In this document: positions 45,270-53,059 of the stretch, piece after piece
Position numbering within the stretch: position 1 is the first letter of the stretch
Layout of the letters: each line of letters begins with the position of its first letter
From: Marinobacterium mangrovicola
Lineage (GTDB): Bacteria > Pseudomonadota > Gammaproteobacteria > Pseudomonadales > Balneatricaceae
Length of the DNA stretch: 64,000 nucleotides
Assembly: GCF_004339595.1 (NCBI RefSeq)
Contig: NZ_SMFU01000014.1
Span: 62,001 to 126,000 of the forward strand
Direction: 5' to 3'
Program-made: the position numbers and the translations under genes
The notes under the pieces: generated by a model
What the model was told of the DNA's origin: nothing
Seen by the model: only the letters and a program-made list of their open reading frames with translations
The model's database searches: none

Positions 45270-45803
45270 TTAAGCGACGGGCGTCACTTCGAAGATGCCG
45301 TAATCATAGCCTTCTTCTGCGGCGCTCTGGGTCTGTACGGCTTTAGTGCGTACGGAGTAACCCAGGCTTTCAGCGATCTGATCCAGAGCACCGGCGAACC
45401 AGCCAGTGAACATGTAATCCACCTTGCGGTTAACCTTGCCGTACTGGTAAACGAACGCGGAGTTTTCCAGACGCACGCGAGCGGTGCCCTTTTCGATATC
45501 CAGCTCTTCAGTGATGAAGAAGCCCCAACCGCGCTGAGACAGACGCTTCAGGTAGTGATGCCAGACGTCAGCACCAGAGATACCGTGCGCTTCAGCTTCC
45601 TTTTCACACCAGTAGTAGGCGGACTTGTAACCAGCCTTGTAGAGGATCTCTGCGTAGCGCTCAGCACCAATCTCTTCTTCAATACCCATGTGGTTGTTAA
45701 CGAAGAAGTGGCGCGGCACATACAGCATCGGCAGTGCATCGGTGGTCCAGACGCCGGTTTCGTCGTCTACATTGATCGGCATTTCAGGTGCGTGGCTACT
45801 CAT
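45270..45803 (-). CDS. DUF5943-like protein of the dimethylglycine operon
   Basis: 177 aa from the ATG at 45803 with GGAGGTTGAGAAT upstream; the earlier in-frame start at 45827 lacks such a site. It is a soluble protein containing LYVPRHFFVNNHMGIEEEIG and YMFTGWFAGALDQIAESLGY, the latter resembling the V4R-type ligand domain. In Pseudomonas a protein of this kind always lies just before dgcA. Role unknown; binding of a pathway intermediate or an accessory function for DgcA is plausible. First gene of the dgc-etf transcript. Confidence 0.8.
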   Translation of the reverse strand: MSSHAPEMPINVDDETGVWTTDALPMLYVPRHFFVNNHMGIEEEIGAERYAEILYKAGYKSAYYWCEKEAEAHGISGADVWHHYLKRLSQRGWGFFITEELDIEKGTARVRLENSAFVYQYGKVNRKVDYMFTGWFAGALDQIAESLGYSVRTKAVQTQSAAEEGYDYGIFEVTPVA

Positions 45804-46512
45804 ATTCTCAACCTCCAACAAGGGCATTTGTCCGCATTATAGGTAGGCACTTAGGGGCCAATGTTGCTGGAAACGACACGCATAACACTGGAAACGAAGG
45901 GGTTAAATAACCCTCGTGTTTCTACCGGTTAAGCGGTTCATTCCTGTCTGATACAGCGCTTCACGCACCATTCAAACAACAACACCGACTCTCCAGACCT
46001 CCCGTGATGTCTGAGCTCAAGCCGAAATGCCTTCATCGCCCGACATTCCCGTTCCGATATCGACAACGGGTGTTCACATGCCACCAACACTACGAGCATG
46101 CGCAACAAGGGCCTTTTCTGTTTGCGTCATCCAAACGAAATAGAGGGACAGAAAACGACATGGCGAAAATTTCTTATCAATTAATAGTCGAAAAACCGTC
46201 CTGGCGTGGCCCTGCGCAGAAATAAACCCTGTTGCGGAGCTCCGACTGGCGCGCCGAAACCGATCAATAGATACAAAAGCGACACACCTGGAGCAGGCAA
46301 CAGGATGCAGCCAAGAGAGCGACCAAAGAAGAAAAAAGCAGAGAAGCGAGACCGACGGCCAAGGAGCGAAGGCCGGGAACAGAGAACAGAGGATTAAAAC
46401 AGCAGCACGAAAAGACCGAGAGCCGAGGCTCTCGATCTTAATGTTATTCAGCTCTGGGAACCGGCTGAAACCGGCTTAGAGCAGCAAAACCCGCCAACGG
46501 GCCTTGCCGAGA
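45804..46512. promoter_or_regulatory. dgc operon promoter region and T-poor tract after the M19-like gene
   Basis: About 710 bp. Near the dgc operon, CTGGAAACGA is repeated at 45867-45876 and 45888-45897, exactly 21 bp apart, a spacing typical of AraC-family activator sites. AAATAACCCTC follows at 45906-45916. Further right, about 46311-46400 is almost free of T on the plus strand, so a minus-strand transcript there is C/U-rich and G-poor. A 21-codon frame at 46160-46225 with a weak ribosome-binding site was not accepted as a gene. Confidence 0.5.
46414..46437 (-). terminator. Hairpin terminator after the M19-like gene
   Basis: CGAGAGCC / GGCTCTCG perfect 8-bp stem with a 2-nt GA spacer in the loop, followed on the minus strand by GTCTTTTCG. 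It lies 75 bp past the stop. The C/U-rich stretch beyond it could assist rho. Confidence 0.6.
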
Positions 46513-47490
46513 TTACTCGCCCCAGACTTCGCCCAGGATGCGAACCCAGTTCTCGCCCATGATCTTGCGAACCTGAGTTTCAGTGAAACCATCGTTCAGC
46601 AGCGCTTCGGTCAGGTTCGGGAACTCACCCAGGGTACGGATACCTTTCGGGTTGATGATCTTACCGAAGTTGGTCAGGCGACGGGCGTAGCCCTTGTCGT
46701 GAGTCAGGTATTCAAAGAAGTCCTGGCCCTGACCCTGTGTGAAGTCAGTACCGATACCGATCTGGTCTTCACCGACGATGTTGAACACGTAACGGATCGC
46801 TTCAACGTAGTCTTCGATGGTGGAGTTGATACCGTTCTTGAGGAACGGCGCAAACATGGTCACACCAACGAAACCGCCGCGGTCAGCGATGAACTTCAGC
46901 TCTTCATCTGACTTGTTACGCGGATGTTCTTTCAGACCGCTCGGCAGACAGTGTGAATAGCACACCGGCTTCTTGGACTCGAGGATCACTTCTTCGGAGG
47001 TCTTGGAGCCTACATGAGAGAGGTCGCACATCACGCCGACGCGGTTCATCTCCCACATGATTTCGCGACCGAAATCAGACAGACCACCGTCACGCTCGTA
47101 GCAGCCGGTACCTACCAGGTTCTGGGTGTTGTAGCACATCTGTGCGATGCCCACGCCCAGCTCTTTGAAGATCTGCACGTAGCTGATCTGGTCTTCGTAG
47201 GCATAGGTGTTCTGGAAGCTCATCAGAACGCCGGTTTTACCTTCGGCCTTGGCGCGGCGAATATCATCGGTGGTGCGGACCTTGAGCAACATCTCAGGGT
47301 TTTCATCGATAATCTTGTTAACGCCGGCGATGTTATTCACCGTGCCCTGAAAGTTTTCCCAAAACGCCATGGTGCAGCTTGCGGTGGTAACACCACCCTT
47401 GTGCATATCCTGGAACAGCTCAAGGTTCATTTTTCCGCAAACCAGACCATCGATAACGATGGCGTCTTTGTGCAACTCTGCTGCGTTCAT
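46513..47490 (-). CDS. M19 (renal dipeptidase)-like protein of the glycine betaine cluster
   Basis: 325 aa, full length for the family. Recognisable segments are VGVMCDLSHVGSKTSEEVIL, VCYSHCLPSGLKEHPRNKSD and IGIGTDFTQGQGQDFFEYLT. The N-terminal metal motif of true dipeptidases (HxD in DGHND) is absent; the site reads VIDGLVCGKMNLELF. Orthologues in Pseudomonas sit next to dgcA in the same order, so the protein probably acts in betaine or sarcosine metabolism rather than on peptides; its reaction is not known to me. It has its own promoter region and terminator. Confidence 0.82.
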   Translation of the reverse strand: MNAAELHKDAIVIDGLVCGKMNLELFQDMHKGGVTTASCTMAFWENFQGTVNNIAGVNKIIDENPEMLLKVRTTDDIRRAKAEGKTGVLMSFQNTYAYEDQISYVQIFKELGVGIAQMCYNTQNLVGTGCYERDGGLSDFGREIMWEMNRVGVMCDLSHVGSKTSEEVILESKKPVCYSHCLPSGLKEHPRNKSDEELKFIADRGGFVGVTMFAPFLKNGINSTIEDYVEAIRYVFNIVGEDQIGIGTDFTQGQGQDFFEYLTHDKGYARRLTNFGKIINPKGIRTLGEFPNLTEALLNDGFTETQVRKIMGENWVRILGEVWGE

Positions 47491-47724
47491 CTTTCCACCT
47501 ATTGTTACTCAAACCAGCTACGGGAACCGGCCTCTAAACCGGCTACTGGTGCCTTTAATGCCACCCAGAATAGGACTAAAGCACGCCAACGATTGTTCTA
47601 AAAGCGTCATCGGACTGACGTATAGCGCAGTGACAGCCCCAGTCAGTTTACTCTTTTTCAAGCTCAAACCCGCTTAGCTGAAAGAGTTTCCTGATTGGCG
47701 CAAAGGCATCAAGCAGTCCAACAA

Positions 47725-47753
47725 AAAAGCCGCGCCCAAAGGGACGCGGCTTC
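47725..47753 (-). terminator. Rho-independent terminator of gbdR
   Basis: AAGCCGCG / CGCGGCTT stem with a short inner mismatch, followed by TTTTTTG on the minus strand, about 20 bp past the gbdR stop. Confidence 0.88.
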
Positions 47754-47774
47754 TGTCGGAGCCGACTCACCCGT

Positions 47775-48923
47775 TTACTGGAGTGAGACGGAACCGTAAG
47801 TTGGTTCAAACTGCGCTTCGCTTAACGCACGCATCGCCAGTTCACTGTTGGTACGCTGCAACTGATCGCCCTTCTGATTCAGACCCGGCAGAGCCGTAGT
47901 CACCAGCGGCGTTACTGTCTGCGAACGTTCCTGGCTACGCATACCGCTACGCTCTTCACGCGGCGGGATACCGATATGCTCACGGTAGCACTTGCTGAAG
48001 TGCGGCGTGGAGACAAATCCGCAGGCTGCGGCGATCTCGATGATCGACATGGAGGTCTGTTTCAGCAGCTGGCGTGCACGGAACAGACGCAGCTTCAGAT
48101 AGTACTTGGAGGGCGAACACTGCAGATACTTCTGGAACAGACGCTCCAGCTGACGACGTGACAGACCGACATAGCCAGCCAGTTCATCAAGCTCGATAGC
48201 CTCTTCGATGTTGGACTCCATCAGCGATACCGCTTCAACCAGTTTCGGCTGAGTGGTGCCGAGTACATGACGCAGCGGGATACGCTGGTAGTCAGACTCG
48301 TTACGCACACGGTCGCAGATAAACATTTCGGAGATACCGGCTGTCAGCTGATAGCCGAAATCGCGCTTGATCATGTTCAGCATCATGTCCAGCGGTACGG
48401 TACCACCGGAGCAGGTCATGCGATCACGATCGATTACAAACAGATGGTTGGTGCAGCGAACCTTCGGAAAGGCTTCCTGCAGAGAGGCGATACACTCCCA
48501 GTGAGCGCTGCAATCGTAACCGTCCAGCAGACCGGCTTCCGCCAGCAGGTAAGGACCGGTACATACACCGCCAATAAGGATATGTTTGCGCGCCATGGAC
48601 TGCAGCCAGCTGACCTGACGACGAGTGAAACTGCGGGTGATATTGACACCACCCACAACGATAAGCGTATCCAGCGCAGGAGCATCAGCAATGGAGCTAT
48701 CCGGCGTAATGCGGATCCCATCGCTTGCCATAACCTGGCCACCATCCTCTGTCAGGGTGTGCCAATTATATAACTCACGTCCACTGAGCTGATTGGCCAT
48801 ACGCAGCGGTTCAACCGCAGACGCCAGCGCAATCATAGTGAAATTATCCAGCAGCAAGAAACCGATATTACGGGACTTGTTTTTAACTGCCGAAGCCTGA
48901 CAGGAAGAAGAGATCTCAGACAT
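47775..48923 (-). CDS. gbdR: GbdR-type AraC/XylS activator with DJ-1/GATase1 sensor domain
   Basis: 382 aa from the ATG at 48923; a TTG at 49016 is in frame but gives an atypical leader. The N-terminal domain has the amidotransferase-1-like fold (NIGFLLLDNFTMIALASAVE, then ILIGGVCTGPYLLAEAGLLD). The C-terminal AraC DNA-binding region has two helix-turn-helices (LAGYVGLSRRQLERLFQKYL and SIIEIAAACGFVSTPHFSKC). GbdR activates gbc, dgc, sarcosine and related genes in response to glycine betaine or dimethylglycine. Its location between the dgc region and the serine/formaldehyde genes fits this. Confidence 0.92.
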   Translation of the reverse strand: MSEISSSCQASAVKNKSRNIGFLLLDNFTMIALASAVEPLRMANQLSGRELYNWHTLTEDGGQVMASDGIRITPDSSIADAPALDTLIVVGGVNITRSFTRRQVSWLQSMARKHILIGGVCTGPYLLAEAGLLDGYDCSAHWECIASLQEAFPKVRCTNHLFVIDRDRMTCSGGTVPLDMMLNMIKRDFGYQLTAGISEMFICDRVRNESDYQRIPLRHVLGTTQPKLVEAVSLMESNIEEAIELDELAGYVGLSRRQLERLFQKYLQCSPSKYYLKLRLFRARQLLKQTSMSIIEIAAACGFVSTPHFSKCYREHIGIPPREERSGMRSQERSQTVTPLVTTALPGLNQKGDQLQRTNSELAMRALSEAQFEPTYGSVSLQ

Positions 48924-49028
48924 TTGCGCTACCCCATTTTTACTATGTGGCACATTTAGCAAGGGCTGTGCCTTTTTATACTTATCGTTGGGTCGCTCTG
49001 AGAACTGATGTCGCAATTGTGAATAGAT

Positions 49029-49054
49029 GCGGCGGAATTACCCTAATTCCCCGC
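49029..49054. promoter_or_regulatory. Inverted repeat upstream of gbdR, candidate activator site
   Basis: GGAATTA (49034-49040) and TAATTCC (49044-49050) are perfect inverse arms around CCC, extended by GCGG/CCGC. The embedded 13-mer CGGAATTACCCTA is identical to one upstream of fdhA (50848-50860). It lies 110 bp before the gbdR ATG. Probably a regulatory site, perhaps of GbdR itself. Confidence 0.55.
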
Positions 49055-49220
49055 AAACCCACGTGCCATCGGCTCTAGAGACTTGCGCACTATAGCTGAA
49101 TTTATACAAAACGCGACCGTAAATATGACGTTTTTTGCACCTTTTTATGACAGGGATGCTCTGTTTCGGGACAGCCAATTTTGACCATTAAATCAGCTAA
49201 TCCCGAAAACTTTTTTCAAA

Positions 49221-50618
49221 TCAACACTCGACTGCGTTGACCCCTACCTCGATAGCATTGATAGCCAGACCACCGCGGGAAGTTTCCTTGTATTTGTCCT
49301 GCATATCGCGACCGGTATCGCGCATGGTGCGGATCACCTTATCCAGAGATACGAAGTGCTCACCGTCACCACGCAGCGCCATCTGAGCCGCGTTGATCGC
49401 TTTCATTGCCGCGATCGCATTACGCTCGATGCAAGGCACCTGAACCAAACCGGCAACCGGGTCACAGGTCAGACCCAGATTGTGCTCCAGAGCAATCTCT
49501 GCGGCGTTTTCAACCTGGGCGGGAGTACCGCCAAGCACTTCGGTCAAACCCGCTGCCGCCATGGCGCAGGCGGAACCCACCTCACCCTGGCAGCCCACTT
49601 CGGCACCAGAGATAGATGCGTTCTTCTTGCACAGCGCGCCAATTGCCGCCGCTGCCAGACAGAAGTTCACCACATCCTCATCGGAAGACTGCTCTTTGAA
49701 GTGCATGTAGTACATCAGCACCGCCGGAACGATACCCGCTGCACCATTTGTGGGCGCGGTTACCATACGACCACCGGCCGCATTCTCTTCATTCACCGCC
49801 AGCGCATAGAGGTTGACCCAGTCCATGGCGCTCAGTGTAGAGCTGATGACGTTACCGGCGGTCGCCTCTTTCAATGAGCGGTACAGAGACGGTGCACGAC
49901 GACGCACCTTGAGACCGCCCGGCAGAATGCCCTCGTTTTCCAGGCCGTTGGAGATACATTCCTGCATCACCTTCCAAATGCTGTCGATACCGGCACGGAT
50001 CGCCGGCTCATCACGCCACACCTTTTCGTTCTCCAGCATCAGCTCACTGATACGCAGATCATTGCTACGGCAGAGGTTGAGCAGCTCTTCAGCGCTATTA
50101 AAGTCGTAAGGCACAGCCACCTGGGGTACCAGGTGTGCCGATGCGGTCGCTTCGTTTTCATCCAGAACGAAACCGCCACCGATGGAGTAGTAGGTGTTTT
50201 CAAACAACACACCCTCAGTACCGTAGGCCGTCAGACGCATGGCGTTGGGGTGGTACGGCAGCACCTCATCGATGAACAGCATGTCGCGGTTCCATTCGAA
50301 CTCGATGCCTGCGCCGCCGGCCAGGGTCATAAAGCCGGTTTCCCAGACAGCCTTTACCGCCGGTTCAATCACGCGAGGATCGATGGTATCGGGCGAGTAT
50401 CCCATCAGCCCCACCAGCGTGGCCTTATCGGTACCGTGGCCCACACCTGTCGCGCTGAGTGAACCGAACAGCTCGACCTGAACGCGCTTAACGTCATCAC
50501 GCACGCCCGCTTCTTCAAGCTGTTCGACAAAGGTAAGCGCCGCACGCATAGGACCTACGGTGTGGGAACTGGAGGGGCCGACCCCGATCTTGAAAAGATC
50601 AAATACACTGATACTCAT
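49221..50618 (-). CDS. sdaA: L-serine ammonia-lyase (single-chain, 4Fe-4S)
   Basis: 465 aa. It deaminates L-serine to pyruvate with an oxygen-sensitive 4Fe-4S cluster. The beta-type domain starts [20 protein letters not shown]. The alpha-type domain has [13 protein letters not shown] and [18 protein letters not shown], which carry the cluster cysteines. The chain ends ...NAVEC; a C-terminal cysteine capping the cluster is known from the Legionella enzyme. It lies divergent from fdhA next to gbdR. This fits use of serine made from betaine-derived glycine. In Pseudomonas the corresponding gene is often called sdaB. Confidence 0.92.
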   Translation of the reverse strand: MSISVFDLFKIGVGPSSSHTVGPMRAALTFVEQLEEAGVRDDVKRVQVELFGSLSATGVGHGTDKATLVGLMGYSPDTIDPRVIEPAVKAVWETGFMTLAGGAGIEFEWNRDMLFIDEVLPYHPNAMRLTAYGTEGVLFENTYYSIGGGFVLDENEATASAHLVPQVAVPYDFNSAEELLNLCRSNDLRISELMLENEKVWRDEPAIRAGIDSIWKVMQECISNGLENEGILPGGLKVRRRAPSLYRSLKEATAGNVISSTLSAMDWVNLYALAVNEENAAGGRMVTAPTNGAAGIVPAVLMYYMHFKEQSSDEDVVNFCLAAAAIGALCKKNASISGAEVGCQGEVGSACAMAAAGLTEVLGGTPAQVENAAEIALEHNLGLTCDPVAGLVQVPCIERNAIAAMKAINAAQMALRGDGEHFVSLDKVIRTMRDTGRDMQDKYKETSRGGLAINAIEVGVNAVEC

Positions 50619-50817
50619 GACTCACTCCGAGGCGCCAGGCCTGCTGCTGGGTATTGCTGGATTGTTATGGCTGAATAATTATTCGAAGCGCCATTATCTG
50701 AGCGACCTGAAACCGCGGCATGTCACATAACGACGCCTTCAGGTGTCGTATCGACCGGCATGTCTCTATCAGACATATGGGTGTCTCAATTGAACATGTT
50801 GTGCTATACCCCGGGGC

Positions 50818-50861
50818 GTAGGGTGCAACTATTCCAATCCTGTGGAACGGAATTACCCTAC
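50818..50861. promoter_or_regulatory. Long interrupted palindrome between sdaA and fdhA
   Basis: GTAGGGT (50818-50824) and ACCCTAC (50855-50861) are perfect inverse 7-mers enclosing further partial symmetry (ATTCC/GGAAC). The right arm contains CGGAATTACCCTA, the same 13-mer as upstream of gbdR. It ends 39 bp before the fdhA ATG and can control both divergent genes. A GbdR or other pathway regulator site is suspected. Confidence 0.55.
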
Positions 50862-50899
50862 AACTACACAACAACAATAATGCAAATGGAGACCTCTAC

Positions 50900-52093
50900 A
50901 TGAGTAATGCAAGCAACCGGGGCGTCGTGTACAAGGAACCAGGCAAGGTCGCCGTCGAGTCCATCGCCTTTCCTGAGCTGTCCCTCGGCAAACGCAAGTG
51001 CGACCACGGTGTCATCCTGAAAGTCGTTACCACCAATATCTGCGGCTCTGACCAGCACATGGTTCGCGGTCGTACTACTGCCCCCTCTGGCCTGGTTCTT
51101 GGCCACGAAATCACCGGTCAGATCATCGAATGCGGTCGCGACGTGGAGTTCCTCAGCGTCGGCGACATCGTATCTGTACCGTTCAACATCGCTTGCGGCC
51201 GCTGCCGCAACTGTAAAGAAGGCAACACCGGCATCTGCCTGAACGTAAACCCGGCGCGCCCGGGTGCCGCATACGGCTACGTTGATATGGGCGGCTGGGT
51301 CGGCGGCCAGGCGGAATACGTCATGGTGCCTTACGCTGACTTCAACCTGCTGAAATTCCCGGACAAGGATCAGGCACTGGAGAAGATCAAGGATCTGACC
51401 ATGCTGTCCGATATCCTGCCGACCGGCTTCCACGGCTGTGTCACCGCGGGCGTAGGCCCGGGCTCCACCGTTTACATCGCCGGCGCCGGCCCCGTAGGCC
51501 TGGCGGCTGCAGCTTCTGCCCATCTGCTGGGTGCTGCCTGTGTCATTGTAGGTGACATGAACGTGGATCGCCTGAAGCAGGCTGAAAGCTTCGGCTGCGA
51601 AACCATCGACCTGACCGAAGATGGCGATATGGCTGACAAGCTGGAAGCGATCCTCGGCGAGCGTGAAGTTGATGCCTTCGTTGACTGCGTAGGCTTCGAA
51701 GCCCATGCCTGTGGTTGCAACCACGGTAAGGAAGCACCGGCCACCGTTCTGAACTCCGCTATGCAGCACACCCGTGCCGGCGGCCAGATCGGTATTCCGG
51801 GTCTGTACGTCACCGAAGATCCGGGTGCCGTTGACGAAGCCGCCAAGCACGGCGCGCTGAGCATGCGCTTCGGTCTGGGTTGGGCCAAGTCCCACTCCTT
51901 CCACACCGGTCAGTGCCCGGTCATGAAGTACCACCGTCCGCTGATGCAGGCGATCCTGTTCGATAAGATCAAGATCGCAGACGCGGTGAACGTCAAGATG
52001 ATCAATCTGGATGAGGCACCTAACGGCTACGCCGACTTCGACGGCGGCGCCGCGAAGAAATTCGTTATCGACCCGCACGGAACTGCGGCCTGA
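50900..52093 (+). CDS. fdhA: Glutathione-independent formaldehyde dehydrogenase
   Basis: 397 aa, zinc-dependent medium-chain dehydrogenase. Catalytic zinc ligands are Cys48 (ICGSD) and His69-Glu70 (GHE). The structural zinc cysteines are 99, 102, 105 and 113 (ACGRCRNCKEGNTGIC). The NAD motif is GAGPVG. The match to Pseudomonas FdhA is strong (VFVDC-type segment AFVDCVGFEAHACG). It oxidises to formate the formaldehyde released at each demethylation of betaine, dimethylglycine and sarcosine. The start has GGAGACC upstream. A hairpin terminator follows. Confidence 0.95.
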   Translation: MSNASNRGVVYKEPGKVAVESIAFPELSLGKRKCDHGVILKVVTTNICGSDQHMVRGRTTAPSGLVLGHEITGQIIECGRDVEFLSVGDIVSVPFNIACGRCRNCKEGNTGICLNVNPARPGAAYGYVDMGGWVGGQAEYVMVPYADFNLLKFPDKDQALEKIKDLTMLSDILPTGFHGCVTAGVGPGSTVYIAGAGPVGLAAAASAHLLGAACVIVGDMNVDRLKQAESFGCETIDLTEDGDMADKLEAILGEREVDAFVDCVGFEAHACGCNHGKEAPATVLNSAMQHTRAGGQIGIPGLYVTEDPGAVDEAAKHGALSMRFGLGWAKSHSFHTGQCPVMKYHRPLMQAILFDKIKIADAVNVKMINLDEAPNGYADFDGGAAKKFVIDPHGTAA

Positions 52094-52101
52094 TAACAGA
52101 C

Positions 52102-52129
52102 AACAGCGCCGCCGCCCGGCGGTGCTGTT
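52102..52129 (+). terminator. Hairpin terminator after fdhA
   Basis: AACAGC(G)CCGCC and GGCGG(T)GCTGTT form a GC-rich stem, followed by CGCTTTT. The T-run is short. Confidence 0.6.
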
Positions 52130-52190
52130 CGCTTTTCCACCGAAACGCGCTAACCTCCTCTTTCCCCCGCTTAAATGACAAGATTTTTAC

Positions 52191-52230
52191 CGGTTGCAAC
52201 TCTCGGTTGCAGGCAGATTTTCCGGTTGCA
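52191..52230 (+). repeat. Three direct copies of CGGTTGCA upstream of the MaoC-like gene
   Basis: CGGTTGCA occurs at 52191-52198, 52204-52211 and 52223-52230, about 90-130 bp before the MaoC-like start. The spacings are 13 and 19 bp. Clustered repeats in a promoter region suggest binding sites of an unknown regulator. Confidence 0.6.
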
Positions 52231-52318
52231 GGGTGGACACCGCCCGTCCTCAGGCCCCAAACCGGGCCACCCAGTGATATGATCGCTCACTCAGCACTAC
52301 CAGTAGCAGGCCCTGACG

Positions 52319-52996
52319 ATGGATGTCATTGAATTTCTCAAAGAAAAAGAAAGGTCGTTAAAGACACGGATCACCGCACTGGATCTGAAATCTTCCAGCG
52401 GACATTTGCGACAACTCACTTACTTCATCAGCCACTCGCTCAACAACACCCTGAACAACTCCTGGGTTTCACGAATCAAGCTGTTCTCCGAGCAGGAGGA
52501 AGAACAGGCGTTCCAGGGGCTGATGAACCCCAAGGTGATAAGCTTCTACCGCAACTGGCAAGACAAGCTCGATAAAGAGGTGTTTCTCGGTGACTGGATG
52601 ACCGTGGATCAGACACGCATAAACAGCTTTGCCGACGTAACCGGCGACCAGCAGTGGATCCACACCGAGCCGGAGCGTGCCCGCGAAGAATCCCCCTTCG
52701 GCGACACCATTGCCCACGGTTTCCTGGTGCTGTCGCTGCTGCCCTACCTGACGGACACGGTAGATCCGGACAAGCCGCCTTATCCGGAAGCACGCATGGT
52801 GGTTAACCTGGGACTGGACCAGGTGCGTTTTCCGCACCCGGTAAAATGCGGCAGCCGTATCCGCGCCCGTACCACGCTCAAATCGATGAAACCGGGCAAG
52901 CGCAGCCTGGATATGGTCAACCGCATTCAGGTAGAGGTAGAGGGCTCCAAACGCATCGTCTGCGTTGCCGATGCTGTGCTGCGGCTCTACTTCTGA
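52319..52996 (+). CDS. MaoC-family enoyl-CoA hydratase-like protein with N-terminal extension
   Basis: 225 aa. The C-terminal 150 residues form a hot-dog MaoC domain. The catalytic pair is visible in FADVTGDQQWIHTEPERARE (Asp and His), with FGDTIAHGFLVLSLLPYLTD following, as in R-specific enoyl-CoA hydratases (NodN-like subgroup). The first 75 residues are an unrelated helical extension. It stands alone between fdhA and dadA, so its pathway is not indicated. Other MaoC activities (for example dehydratases) are possible. Confidence 0.85.
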   Translation: MDVIEFLKEKERSLKTRITALDLKSSSGHLRQLTYFISHSLNNTLNNSWVSRIKLFSEQEEEQAFQGLMNPKVISFYRNWQDKLDKEVFLGDWMTVDQTRINSFADVTGDQQWIHTEPERAREESPFGDTIAHGFLVLSLLPYLTDTVDPDKPPYPEARMVVNLGLDQVRFPHPVKCGSRIRARTTLKSMKPGKRSLDMVNRIQVEVEGSKRIVCVADAVLRLYF

Positions 52997-53059
52997 GCCG
53001 CCCTTCTATTACCGAGCCTATTACCGAGCAGCCCCTCTACTTCTAATGCCGATCAAAAC

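Noticed and set aside
46004-46397. Two short plus-strand frames before the dgc operon and a 21-codon frame at 46160
   Set aside because: Composition follows the T-poor tract; ribosome-binding sites are weak; no similarity noticed.
50864-52078. 404-codon minus-strand frame opposite fdhA
   Set aside because: fdhA is firmly identified; the reverse frame has no family resemblance.
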